The notes beneath the pieces were generated by a model. The model saw nothing but the letters and a program-made list of their open reading frames with translations. It had not been told where the DNA came from and searched no databases. A stretch of DNA of 64,000 nt. Source: Bin87 sp963665395 (GTDB taxonomy: Bacteria; Chloroflexota; Dehalococcoidia; Lucifugimonadales; UBA3495). The stretch lies in the NCBI GenBank assembly GCA_963665395.2, contig OY762251.1, forward strand, positions 1,240,001-1,304,000, read 5' to 3'. Below are positions 50,303 through 57,941 of this stretch, in pieces (the stretch's first letter is position 1; each line of letters starts with the position of its first letter). A program made the position numbers and the translations under genes.

Positions 50303-52189
50303 ATGTTTCGCTATGACGTTTTCAAGGGAAGCCGCTGGGCGATGGTCCTGGCGACATTGGCTCTGGCGGTTATCGTAGCCTGTGGGGGCGCCGCCCCTGC
50401 GCCGGAGGAAGCGGCGCAACAAGCCGCGCCGGCGGCCCCACAGGCAGCGACCACCCAGGAGGAAGCTCCCACCGAAGCCCCCGCGCAGTCCGCGGGGTCC
50501 GCGGCAGCGGCGACACAGCCGCCCCAACAAGATCAGGTTGCGCCTACCGCCGCGCCGGCCGCGACCGAGGCCGCGCCGGCGGTGATGGAACCCAAACCGG
50601 CGGGTAAAATCACCATGGGCCAGGAGGAGATCAACATCTTCAGCGGCCACCCGGCGCTGTCGGTCAACCCCCAGCTGTTCGTCATATCCACGGCCCCGGT
50701 GGTGGAGGGACTGATGAAGTGGAACAGCAATCTGGTGGCGGAACCTCTGCTGCTCGAGTCCTGGAGCATCTCCGACGATTTTGCGACCTGGACCTTCAAC
50801 GTCCGCGAGGGAGTGCAGTTCCACAAGGGATACGGCGAGATGACCGCGGAAGACGTGGCCTGGTCCTATTCCCATTGGATCACCAACACCAAACACGCCC
50901 GGGCCAGCGCCCTCCAGCGGTTCTGGGACCACCCCGAGGGCAGCGTGGAGGTTGTGGACAGCCACACCCTGATGGTGAACACCGGGGAACCCATGCCCGA
51001 CGTGATCATGTCGGAGTTCCACCGGGTTCCCTCGGGGATCGCCACCTGGATCACCAGCAAGAAGCAGCATGACGAGCTGGGGATGGAAGCGGCGGACAAG
51101 GACATCGCCGCCACCGGCCCCTGGGAGATTGTCGAGCATCGTCCGGCGCAATACTGGAGGATGCGGGCGGTGGAGAACCACTGGCGCCAGACGCCCTACT
51201 TCGCCGAGCTGGAGTTTCAGGAAATCCCCGAACAGTCCACCCGGCTGGCCGGTTTCCAGACCGGGAATCTGGATACTTTCGTGATGGCCTTTGACTCCAT
51301 ACCCCTGGTGGAAGCGATGGAGGAAGCCAGGCTGATGAAGGTGCCCGACCAGGCGGCCGGGGAGATGCTGCTGCACTTCCACGGCGGGCTGTACTTCAAC
51401 GCGGGAACCGACGATCAGGAAGGGGCCTACGACCCGGATCTGCCCTGGGTGTCCGCCAATGCCGAAATCGGCTCGCCGGAATGGGAACAGGCCAAGAAAG
51501 TGCGGCAGGCGATGGTGAGGGCTATTGACGTCCAGACCATCGCGGACACCCTGTTGCAGGGCTACGCGATGCCGTCGCCGGTGGGCGTGGGCGGTTACAG
51601 CTACTCGGCGCACCGGTTCCCGGACATCCCGCCGCTGGTGTATGACCTGGAGGAGGCCAGGCGGCTCATGGCCGAAACCGGCTACGGGGAGGGGGGATTC
51701 AGCATCACCCTGGTGCCGGCCCTGCGGGGCGCGCCGGCGGAGGTGGAGGTAGCCGAGGCCATCGCCGTGATGTGGGAGGACATCGGGATCGACGTGAAGT
51801 TGCAAAAGCTGCCCTACGGCACCTACCGGCCCACAGTCATCGGAAGGACTTTCAACGGGGCCACCAACCACGCCACTTCCCCATCCAACACGCCGGCCCG
51901 GCTCTACAACGCCCTGCAGAACCGGGGCAGTTTCGTCAGGCACACCCATCCCTACCTGGACGACATCACCATCCGCGCCCAGAGCGCGGTCACCCTGGAA
52001 GACCGCACCAGGCTGGAGACCGAGGTGGGCAAGTTCATGTACGACGAGTCCATTTACGCCTCCCTGTATATGTGGAACGCGGTATGGGCGGTGGGCCCCC
52101 GGATTGATGACAAGTCGTGGAGCGAAAACCTGTTCTACGGCGATATTCGCAACATCAACGGGTACGAGTGGATCCAGCCGCGACAGTAG
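50303..52189 (+). CDS. Orphan peptide-type substrate-binding lipoprotein
   Basis: A 628-residue protein with signal ATLALAVIVAC and lipidation Cys, a Pro/Ala/Gln-rich linker to about residue 105, then a family 5 binding domain: VVEGLMKWNSNLVAEPLLLE, FNVREGVQFHKGYGEMTAED, QAMVRAIDVQTIADTLLQGY. GGAGGAGG is 9 nt before the ATG at 50303. No permease or ATPase genes are nearby, so it may serve the transporter at 20462-25806 or another one. The sequence differs strongly from the lipoprotein at 16517. Confidence 0.88.
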   Translation: MFRYDVFKGSRWAMVLATLALAVIVACGGAAPAPEEAAQQAAPAAPQAATTQEEAPTEAPAQSAGSAAAATQPPQQDQVAPTAAPAATEAAPAVMEPKPAGKITMGQEEINIFSGHPALSVNPQLFVISTAPVVEGLMKWNSNLVAEPLLLESWSISDDFATWTFNVREGVQFHKGYGEMTAEDVAWSYSHWITNTKHARASALQRFWDHPEGSVEVVDSHTLMVNTGEPMPDVIMSEFHRVPSGIATWITSKKQHDELGMEAADKDIAATGPWEIVEHRPAQYWRMRAVENHWRQTPYFAELEFQEIPEQSTRLAGFQTGNLDTFVMAFDSIPLVEAMEEARLMKVPDQAAGEMLLHFHGGLYFNAGTDDQEGAYDPDLPWVSANAEIGSPEWEQAKKVRQAMVRAIDVQTIADTLLQGYAMPSPVGVGGYSYSAHRFPDIPPLVYDLEEARRLMAETGYGEGGFSITLVPALRGAPAEVEVAEAIAVMWEDIGIDVKLQKLPYGTYRPTVIGRTFNGATNHATSPSNTPARLYNALQNRGSFVRHTHPYLDDITIRAQSAVTLEDRTRLETEVGKFMYDESIYASLYMWNAVWAVGPRIDDKSWSENLFYGDIRNINGYEWIQPRQ

Positions 52190-52209
52190 GGGGATCAAGG
52201 TTTTTCAAT

Positions 52210-52313
52210 TGTCATTGCGAGGAGCGCAGTCCGCCTCTGGCGGATGGCAATCCCGCTCCGGGAGAAACGGTTCTTCTGACAACGAGATTGCCGCGCTGCG
52301 CTCGCAATGACAG
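52210..52313. repeat. CATTGCGAGG-type dispersed inverted repeat
   Basis: TGTCATTGCGAGGAGCGCAG ... CTGCGCTCGCAATGACAG, following the second lipoprotein gene. Carries a CGCCTCTGGCGG inner palindrome on the left. Confidence 0.78.
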
Positions 52314-52396
52314 GGCGCGCATGAGGCGTAGCTTTTGGTTGACAGTATTTTGTGGGCTGTGCTGTACTTTGGCCAGCCCACAAACGAGGTGTCACC

Positions 52397-52609
52397 GTGA
52401 CAACCAGGAGGGAATTGACGCCGGCCCAGGAATCCACGTGGGTCGCGTTGGAACGGATGGGACTGAACCCGGAAGACTACTATGACTTTGACGCGGATGA
52501 AATCATAGCGTTTCCGCCCATGCCGATGGATTTGCACAAGAAATTGGCAGAAATCCGGCGCCAAACCCGACAGGCTTTGGACGGACTGGAACGGCGACTG
52601 GATGATTAG
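52397..52609 (+). CDS. Small hypothetical protein (70 residues)
   Basis: GTG start at 52397 with GAGGTG upstream. ELTPAQESTWVALERMGLNP is followed by EDYYDFDADEIIAFPPMPMD and a charged helix. Soluble, acidic, no recognised family. It converges with the HAD gene with a 4-nt overlap of stop codons. Codon use matches the neighbours, which supports it as a gene. Confidence 0.5.
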   Translation: MTTRRELTPAQESTWVALERMGLNPEDYYDFDADEIIAFPPMPMDLHKKLAEIRRQTRQALDGLERRLDD

Positions 52610-53313
52610 ACGGATTCGCCGGCGTCCAACCTCATCATCTCCGCCAGCATGGCCAGGTTGGGGACGGTGAGGTCGGGAAGGGCGTCGGTGTGGCGGGTGC
52701 CGCCGCCCCGGTCGGCGCGGCTGACCCATACCGACGCGATGCCCAGCCGGTTGGCTGGGCCGATGTCGTGGTGCAGGCTCTCCGCGATATGCAGCCACTG
52801 GTCCTTTGCGACGGCCATGCGCTCCCTGGCGAGGTTGAAGTTGCGGAGATTGGGCTTGTAGCTCTGCGCCTGCTGCGAGGTGATCACCGCGTCAAAGTTG
52901 ATGCCCATCACATCGGCAGTCCTGGCGAACAGGTCGTCGTCCACGTTGGAGATGACCGCCAGCCGGTAGCGTCGCTGCATCGCATTCAGCGCGTCGGCGG
53001 CGTCGGGGAACACGGGCCAGTGGGGCAGGGTGTCCGCCAGACAGCCCAGCTCGGAGTCGGTGAGTTGCAGACCTAACCCGGCCCCGATCAACGACATCAC
53101 TTCGCGCAGGACGCGGCGGTATTCCAGGTAGGACGGCGAACTTTGCACCCTGGGTTCCGCGGCGGCGAAAAGCCGGAGGATTTCGGCCCGGGAGCGGCGA
53201 ATGCCGTGGGAAGCCAGCGCCTCGGCTACGGCGGTGGAGATGCCGGTTTCCCAGTCAACCAGAGTGCCGTAGCAGTCGAAGCTGAGCCATTGGAAACGAT
53301 TGAAGTCAAGCAT
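52606..53313 (-). CDS. HAD-type hydrolase (haloacid dehalogenase type II-like)
   Basis: A 235-residue protein. Motif I SFDCYGTLVDWETG (nucleophile Asp), motif II VISNVDDDLFARTADVMG, motif III Lys in SYKPNLRNF and motif IV Asp in LHHDIGPANRLGIASVWVSR. The FDxYGTLxDW form is that of 2-haloacid dehalogenases and related phosphatases. A phosphatase is equally possible. tRNA-Ile lies just upstream on the same strand. Confidence 0.87.
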   Translation of the reverse strand: MLDFNRFQWLSFDCYGTLVDWETGISTAVAEALASHGIRRSRAEILRLFAAAEPRVQSSPSYLEYRRVLREVMSLIGAGLGLQLTDSELGCLADTLPHWPVFPDAADALNAMQRRYRLAVISNVDDDLFARTADVMGINFDAVITSQQAQSYKPNLRNFNLARERMAVAKDQWLHIAESLHHDIGPANRLGIASVWVSRADRGGGTRHTDALPDLTVPNLAMLAEMMRLDAGESV

Positions 53314-53321
53314 GGGAATGG

Positions 53322-53395
53322 TGGGCCTGGATGGACTCGAACCAACGACCTCAGTCTTATCAGGACTGCGCTCTAACCGCCTGAGCTACAGGCCC
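53322..53395 (-). tRNA. tRNA-Ile(GAT)
   Basis: A 74-nt cloverleaf on the minus strand: acceptor GGGCCTG/CAGGCCC, D-arm GCTC..GAGC, anticodon stem CAGTC/GACTG around CTGATAA (anticodon GAT), T-loop TTCGAGT, discriminator A. CCA is not encoded as a whole (ACC follows). One T-stem mismatch. Confidence 0.95.
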
Positions 53396-53455
53396 ACAGG
53401 GGTCTTCCATTATACCAACGTCGGGGCGTAGCGCAATACGGCGGATGGCCTCATG

Positions 53456-53628
53456 CAGGGCTATCGCATATGAATGTTTCCGGGCAGATAGTATTACGAA
53501 ACCTTAATCGGCACGGCAAATTTTTGACCTGTCTGCTGTGTCGCAAGGGACTTCAGAAAGTTCTCCAGCCCAAAATCGTCCGAAAATCAAGCGTTGCGGC
53601 CTCGAAAATTTCATATGCGATAGCCCTG
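53456..53628. repeat. 173-bp MITE with perfect 19-bp inverted ends
   Basis: Termini CAGGGCTATCGCATATGAA (53456-53474) and the exact reverse complement (53610-53628). The interior is more AT-rich than the surroundings and does not encode a protein. Confidence 0.78.
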
Positions 53629-53631
53629 TGG

Positions 53632-53769
53632 CCTCACGCGTACCCACTTTGTCATCGCGAGGAGCGAAGCGACGTGGCGATCTCGTTCCGGGAGCGACGT
53701 CCGTTACCTCGACGAGATTGCCGCGCTGCGCTCGCAATGACAGTTTGGGGAAAGTGGGTACGCGTGAGG
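53632..53769. repeat. 138-bp nested element, CCTCACGCGTACCCACTTT ends (copy 1)
   Basis: Perfect inverted 19-bp ends CCTCACGCGTACCCACTTT (53632-53650) and AAAGTGGGTACGCGTGAGG (53751-53769) surround a full CATTGCGAGG-type repeat. Copy 2 at 54434-54579. Confidence 0.75.
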
Positions 53770-53789
53770 GCGGGATCGCCTCGCGCTTA

Positions 53790-54428
53790 CCCGGTTTGGT
53801 AGATGGTCAGAAGCCGGCCCCGTATCAAGTACGGGGTGACGTTATTTGCCGGATTGAAAGGATGGACAGGATATTGGGAGTGTCACTACCGTCCAACGGC
53901 CCCATCCGGCTAATCCGGCTAATCCGTCAAATCCTGGAAATCCGGCTGCTGACATTCTTCCGCTGGAAGGTGGGTGGGGGTTGGGTGTTTCGGGGTTTTG
54001 GCTCCTTTTGGGTTGTGGTTTGGAAGGCAGGATTTTCCGCCAGGGGCGGACTTGCCAGCCCGCCAGGGGCGGATTTGGCAACCCGCCAGGGGCGGATTTG
54101 GCAACCCGCCAGGGGCGGACTTTCAGCACTTCGTTGTCAGCATACGGCCGGTTGGGGTACGCAACTATTTTTCCCTACTTTTTCGTGTACTCAGTACGCC
54201 AAAGGCGCACCTGCGCGCGGGCTCGGGCAGTCCCGGCGGTCCAGCTGGTCAATCATGGTGAGGGCGTCGAGTCTAATCAAAGCCTTGCCACTGCGACCGT
54301 TGCGATTTGGAAACTGACGGGGTTGGCCGTCGAAGTGAAATCCTGCCTTTTGAGAACGTGATGGAAACAGCTGTTTTGCCTAGACGGATTCAGGATATAC
54401 GTTCTAGCGGCGAATGGTCAAGGGGGCA
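53790..54428 (-). repeat. About 640-bp dispersed repeat, copy 2 (inverted)
   Basis: Reverse-oriented counterpart of 29515-30150, with the same landmarks in opposite order and one extra unit in the GCCAGGGGCGGA tandem array (54039-54120). Sequence similarity is high through most of the length and lost at both ends. Confidence 0.75.
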
Positions 54429-54433
54429 ATCGT

Positions 54434-54579
54434 CTCATGCGTACCCACTTTCCGCAAACTGTCATTGCGAGCGCAGCGTGGCAATCTCGTCGCCGGAGCA
54501 AACATCGCTCACCCGTCGAGATTGCCATCCGCCAGAGGCGGACTACGCTCCTCGCAATGACAAAGTGGGTACGCGTGAG
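54434..54579. repeat. 146-bp nested element, CTCAYGCGTACCCACTTT ends (copy 2)
   Basis: Ends CTCATGCGTACCCACTTT (54434-54451) and AAAGTGGGTACGCGTGAG (54562-54579), one mismatch, enclosing another CATTGCGAGC-type repeat. Confidence 0.73.
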
Positions 54580-54593
54580 GGGCACTCGTCTCT

Positions 54594-54737
54594 GGTAGCG
54601 TTCCGTTTTAGGTGGTCAAGGTGTAGGGGCAACCCTTGTGGTTGCCCCGGTTCGCGGTTGTTCCGGCACAGCCGGGGCGACCATCCGCCGTAGGCGGATC
54701 GCCCCTACGTTCAAACCACCTAAAACGGAACGCTACC
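54594..54737. repeat. 144-bp MITE, 25-bp inverted ends (copy 2)
   Basis: GGTAGCGTTCCGTTTTAGGT.. and ..ACCTAAAACGGAACGCTACC, the same ends as 9249-9360. Interior begins GTGTAGGGGC and ends GCCCCTAC around two smaller hairpins. Confidence 0.75.
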
Positions 54738-54877
54738 GATAATTAATCGCTCGCCCCGAAATCCCGGCATTTGTCATATAATGATTGGCCGAAGAAGGGC
54801 AGCGAGGGCGGCCGCAGCCGTCGTTGCATTAACCGCGGCAGTTACCGGGCGAAGCAATTCAATTAAGGAGCATCCCA

Positions 54878-55204
54878 ATGGCCGACGAATTTGTCAAAGT
54901 AGCCTCTGTCAGCGACATTCCGCCGGGCGACATGATGTCCGTGCGGGTGGGGACGGAGGAAGTCCTGCTGGTCAACCTGGACGGGGACCTGCACGCGTGC
55001 GACGACATTTGCACCCACGCCTACGCCAATCTGTCCGAGGGAGACCTGGAGGAAGGCGAATTGGTCTGTCCGCTCCACGGGGCGGTTTTCGACGTGGTCA
55101 CCGGCCGCCCGGTCACCCCGCCGGCCACCGAGGCGCTGCGCAAGTTCGCCATCCGGGTTGAGGGCGACGACGTGCTAGTTGGGCCGGTTATCGAGGCGGG
55201 ATAG
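54878..55204 (+). CDS. Rieske-type ferredoxin subunit
   Basis: A 108-residue protein. The [2Fe-2S] motifs are Cys45-Thr-His47 and Cys64-Pro-Leu-His67 with 16 intervening residues. The length and soluble character fit biphenyl-dioxygenase-type (BphF/NirD-like) Rieske ferredoxins that carry electrons to an oxygenase or reductase. AAGGAGCATCCC precedes the ATG. No oxygenase gene is adjacent, so the partner is unknown. Confidence 0.9.
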   Translation: MADEFVKVASVSDIPPGDMMSVRVGTEEVLLVNLDGDLHACDDICTHAYANLSEGDLEEGELVCPLHGAVFDVVTGRPVTPPATEALRKFAIRVEGDDVLVGPVIEAG

Positions 55205-55349
55205 CGTTTGCCGCCGGTCATGGCGGGGCGCGCCCGATCTTTGACGAATCCGGCAATCTCGTTAGGGCAACAGTCGTCGCTCTGGGAACGAGATTGCCGC
55301 GCTGCGCTCGCAATGACATCCCGGAGAAGGGACCGGCGGCCCAACGCTC

Positions 55350-55931
55350 CTACTTGGGAAAGCCCCAGGCCGACCGGGGCCAGTAGATGGCCCACACCCG
55401 GCCGATGATGTGATCCTCCGGCAGGGGTCCCCAATGGCGGGAATCCCGGCTGCCGGTGCGGTTGTCGCCCAGGACGAAATACTCGTTGCCGGCCAGCTGC
55501 ACGGCGTGCATATGGGTATGTCCGGGGAGGTCCAGGTACGGCTCGTCCAGAGTCCGGTGGTTGACGGTGACCTGTCCATCGGCGATTGCCACCAGGTCGC
55601 CGGGTTCGCCGATGATGCGTTTCACGAACTGGCGGTCCGGTTCCAGGGGGTAGTCAAAAACAATTACGTCGCCTCTTTGCGGCGGTCGGATGGCGTGGAC
55701 CAGCTGCGGCTCTTCGGGATTCCAAAAGGGGATAATCTTCCCCAGCCGCTCGGTATCCACTTGGTAGTACACCAACTTGTTGACCATCAGGTAGTGGCCC
55801 GGCAACAGGGTGGGCCTCATGCTGGAGCCTTCCACGCGAAAGTTCGCCACCGCCACCTGGATGGCGATGAAAACGAAGACGCCGATCAGGGCGGCCTCAA
55901 AGAGTTCCCTGGTCCAGTTGGTTTGGTTCAT
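55350..55931 (-). CDS. lepB: Signal peptidase I
   Basis: A 193-residue protein. One N-terminal membrane helix (LIGVFVFIAIQVAVANF), box B VEGSSMRPTLLPG with nucleophile Ser37, box C/D QFVKRIIGEPGD with general-base Lys104, and box E FVLGDNRTGSRDSRHWG. A compact Gram-positive-like type. It cleaves signal peptides from exported proteins such as the surface proteins in this window. ATG 55931 has GGAAGAACC upstream; a longer frame to 56045 lacks support. Confidence 0.93.
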   Translation of the reverse strand: MNQTNWTRELFEAALIGVFVFIAIQVAVANFRVEGSSMRPTLLPGHYLMVNKLVYYQVDTERLGKIIPFWNPEEPQLVHAIRPPQRGDVIVFDYPLEPDRQFVKRIIGEPGDLVAIADGQVTVNHRTLDEPYLDLPGHTHMHAVQLAGNEYFVLGDNRTGSRDSRHWGPLPEDHIIGRVWAIYWPRSAWGFPK

Positions 55932-56111
55932 GGTGGTTCTTCCTGAATCCGGGAACCATTTTAGCAAAGGCCGGGCCAGCGCGCCGGCCCGTTGACTACT
56001 ATCGGCTGCCCAATTACCATTACGTAGCCGACCGCTCCGCTGCATATGCCGTCCTCCAAGCCGGCCATCCGGTCATGCTGGCTGCAATGCTGCCATCCCA
56101 AAGGTGTTGTT

Positions 56112-57062
56112 ATGCCCACCACGCTTGACGAACTGAAGGTATTTTCCGGCAACGCCCACCCCCGACTGGCCCAGGACGTGTGCAATTACCTGGGCATTCC
56201 TCTGGGCGAGAGCGAGGCGTTCAAGTTCGCCAACGACAACACCTTCGTGCGCATCGGGGAGAACATCCGCGAGCGCGACGTTTTCATCGTTCAGCCCACG
56301 GTTGCGCCCACCAACGACAACCTGATGGAACTGCTGATCATGATTGACGCCTGCAAGCGGGCGTCGGCGGGCCGGATCACCGCCGTGGTGTCCTACTACG
56401 GATACGGGCGAACCGACAAGAAGGACCAGCCCCGGGTGCCCATCACGGCGCGGTTGGTGGCCGACCTGCTGACCACCGCCGGGGCCGACCGGCTGCTGAC
56501 CCTGGACCTCCACGCCGGGCAGATCCAGGGATTCTTCAACATTCCGGTGGATGAGCTCACGGCCGAGCCCATTCTGTCCAACTACTTCGTCGAGAAGGGC
56601 CTGGAGGACCTGGTGCTGGTGGCCGTTGACTTCGGCATCAGCAAGCGGGCCCGGGACATGGCGGAGCGCCTGGGCGTGCCGGTGGCCGTCATCGAAAAGC
56701 GACGGACCGCCAATGACGACCGCTCGGAGACCCTGAACGTCATCGGCGAGGTGCGCGGCAAACGCGCGCTCACTTTCGACGATGAGATTCTCACCGGGGG
56801 CACCATCGTCAACGCCGCCAACGCGCTGCTGGACGCCGGCGTAACCGAGGTATTCTGCTGCGCCACCCACCCGGTGTTCGCTCCCGCCGCGCCCCGGCTG
56901 CTCAAGGAAAGCCCGTTCAAGGAGGTGGTGGTAACCGATTCGGTGCCGCTGGTGTCCGAGCAGCGCGTGGGGAACCTGACCGTGCTGTCCGTCGCGCCAC
57001 TGCTGGGGGAGGCCATCCGCCGCATCCACGAAGGCCGCTCCGTGGGCGAGATGTTTCAGTAG
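56112..57062 (+). CDS. prs: Ribose-phosphate pyrophosphokinase
   Basis: A 316-residue protein making PRPP from ribose 5-phosphate and ATP. LKVFSGNAHPRLAQDVCNYL, ENIRERDVFIVQPTVAPTND, VVSYYGYGRTDKKDQPRVPI (catalytic loop), LLTLDLHAGQIQGFF, and ALTFDDEILTGGTIVNAANA (PRPP motif). All motifs are intact, although the flexible loop KRRTANDDRSE is a variant of KxRxxPxxxE. ATG 56112 follows AAAGGTGTTGTT. PRPP is used by both phosphoribosyltransferases of the window. Confidence 0.93.
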   Translation: MPTTLDELKVFSGNAHPRLAQDVCNYLGIPLGESEAFKFANDNTFVRIGENIRERDVFIVQPTVAPTNDNLMELLIMIDACKRASAGRITAVVSYYGYGRTDKKDQPRVPITARLVADLLTTAGADRLLTLDLHAGQIQGFFNIPVDELTAEPILSNYFVEKGLEDLVLVAVDFGISKRARDMAERLGVPVAVIEKRRTANDDRSETLNVIGEVRGKRALTFDDEILTGGTIVNAANALLDAGVTEVFCCATHPVFAPAAPRLLKESPFKEVVVTDSVPLVSEQRVGNLTVLSVAPLLGEAIRRIHEGRSVGEMFQ

Positions 57063-57083
57063 GCGTAAGATACCTACCCGTTC

Positions 57084-57491
57084 CTATGGGATCCAGAAGC
57101 CTAACTCCCCAGCCACCGTTTCTTGCTCTTCGTCCAGGGTGATAAACGCCAGTTCGTCCTCCAGAACTCCTCGGAAGAACATGGCCGCAGCCAGGTGCCA
57201 CACGCGAGCAGGCGAGAGATAGGCATATTCCAATACTGTTGCCATCTCGACATCCAGCCGGCGGTTGGGGAAAACCCAGTTGACGCCCGCTATGGAATTG
57301 ATGTCAAAGCCTATCCCCTCGTGCCTGAAAACTACGCGCAACTCCGCCTCAAGCAGGTTTGACGACAGGAGATAGGGGAAGTCATTGAGACGCCGCTGCA
57401 CGGCGCCTCCGGCCGGCTCTCCTCCGAATGCTATAGGCGGCAGAGCAGTCGTATCAACATACGCTGCCGGGGGAAACCGCAGGGGCGTCAT
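57084..57491 (-). CDS. PIN-domain-like toxin
   Basis: A 135-residue protein. PPAAYVDTTALPPIAFGGEP has the first Asp in the strand position of PIN domains, LLEAELRVVFRHEGI the Glu, and MATVLEYAYLSPARVWHLAA with LAFITLDEEQETVAGELGFW the C-terminal helix-strand-acid pattern. Shorter and more divergent than the VapC proteins at 33136 and 41954. It begins 3 nt after the stop of a small helical upstream gene, giving an antitoxin-toxin order. Confidence 0.72.
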   Translation of the reverse strand: MTPLRFPPAAYVDTTALPPIAFGGEPAGGAVQRRLNDFPYLLSSNLLEAELRVVFRHEGIGFDINSIAGVNWVFPNRRLDVEMATVLEYAYLSPARVWHLAAAMFFRGVLEDELAFITLDEEQETVAGELGFWIP

Positions 57492-57494
57492 CAG

Positions 57495-57710
57495 CTAACC
57501 TCGCCGTTGGATAAACCGGGCCGTGGCGCCGGGGACATGAGCAATCGTCTGTGGTCTGCCCTTGGGTTCGTGGCCGTCAGCAAATATGCCCTGTTCGCGC
57601 AGTTCCTCCAGCCGCTGTTCCACTTTTTCGAGTTCTGCGTCAGACGGAGCGGACGGGGGACTTTCGGTAGGGCGGCTTTCATTGCGGTCAGCATCATTCT
57701 GGGCGCTCAT
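57495..57710 (-). CDS. Antitoxin-like small protein
   Basis: A 71-residue protein with a disordered acidic N-terminus, a charged helix (DAELEKVEQRLEELREQG) and the basic tail VPGATARFIQRRG. ATG 57710 is chosen for GGGAG upstream. Paired with the PIN-like toxin 3 nt downstream. The helix resembles toxin-wrapping antitoxins; no DNA-binding domain is obvious. Confidence 0.62.
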   Translation of the reverse strand: MSAQNDADRNESRPTESPPSAPSDAELEKVEQRLEELREQGIFADGHEPKGRPQTIAHVPGATARFIQRRG

Positions 57711-57941
57711 AAACTGCTCTCCCGTCAACGGCAGGCGCCGGTATTGTTGACCGATTATACCACCCGGCTTTGCGCCGCTGCGCCGCCGCGATAAACCGGT
57801 AATTCTGAACTGTTGCTGGCGTCGTCAACGCTAGACATACCCGGCGCCGGTCGGTATCATCTTGGAACCAGGCTGTAGCGCGGTGTCGCGCTGGGGTGTG
57901 GGCCGGCCGCGCCCGCACTCCGTCAGATCAGGAGGGCGCCT

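Larger units (their letters stand above)
53396..54877. other. Gene-free repeat island downstream of tRNA-Ile
   Basis: Nearly 1.5 kb with five abutting repeat elements (53456-53628, 53632-53769, 53790-54428, 54434-54579, 54594-54737) and short gaps of 3-20 bp. No plausible gene. 54738-54877 leads to the Rieske gene and probably holds its promoter. Confidence 0.6.

Noticed and set aside
53538..54317. 259-codon open frame across the repeat island
   Set aside because: It runs through three different repeat elements; the translation has no domain, and the counterpart in the other 640-bp copy is not open in the same frame.
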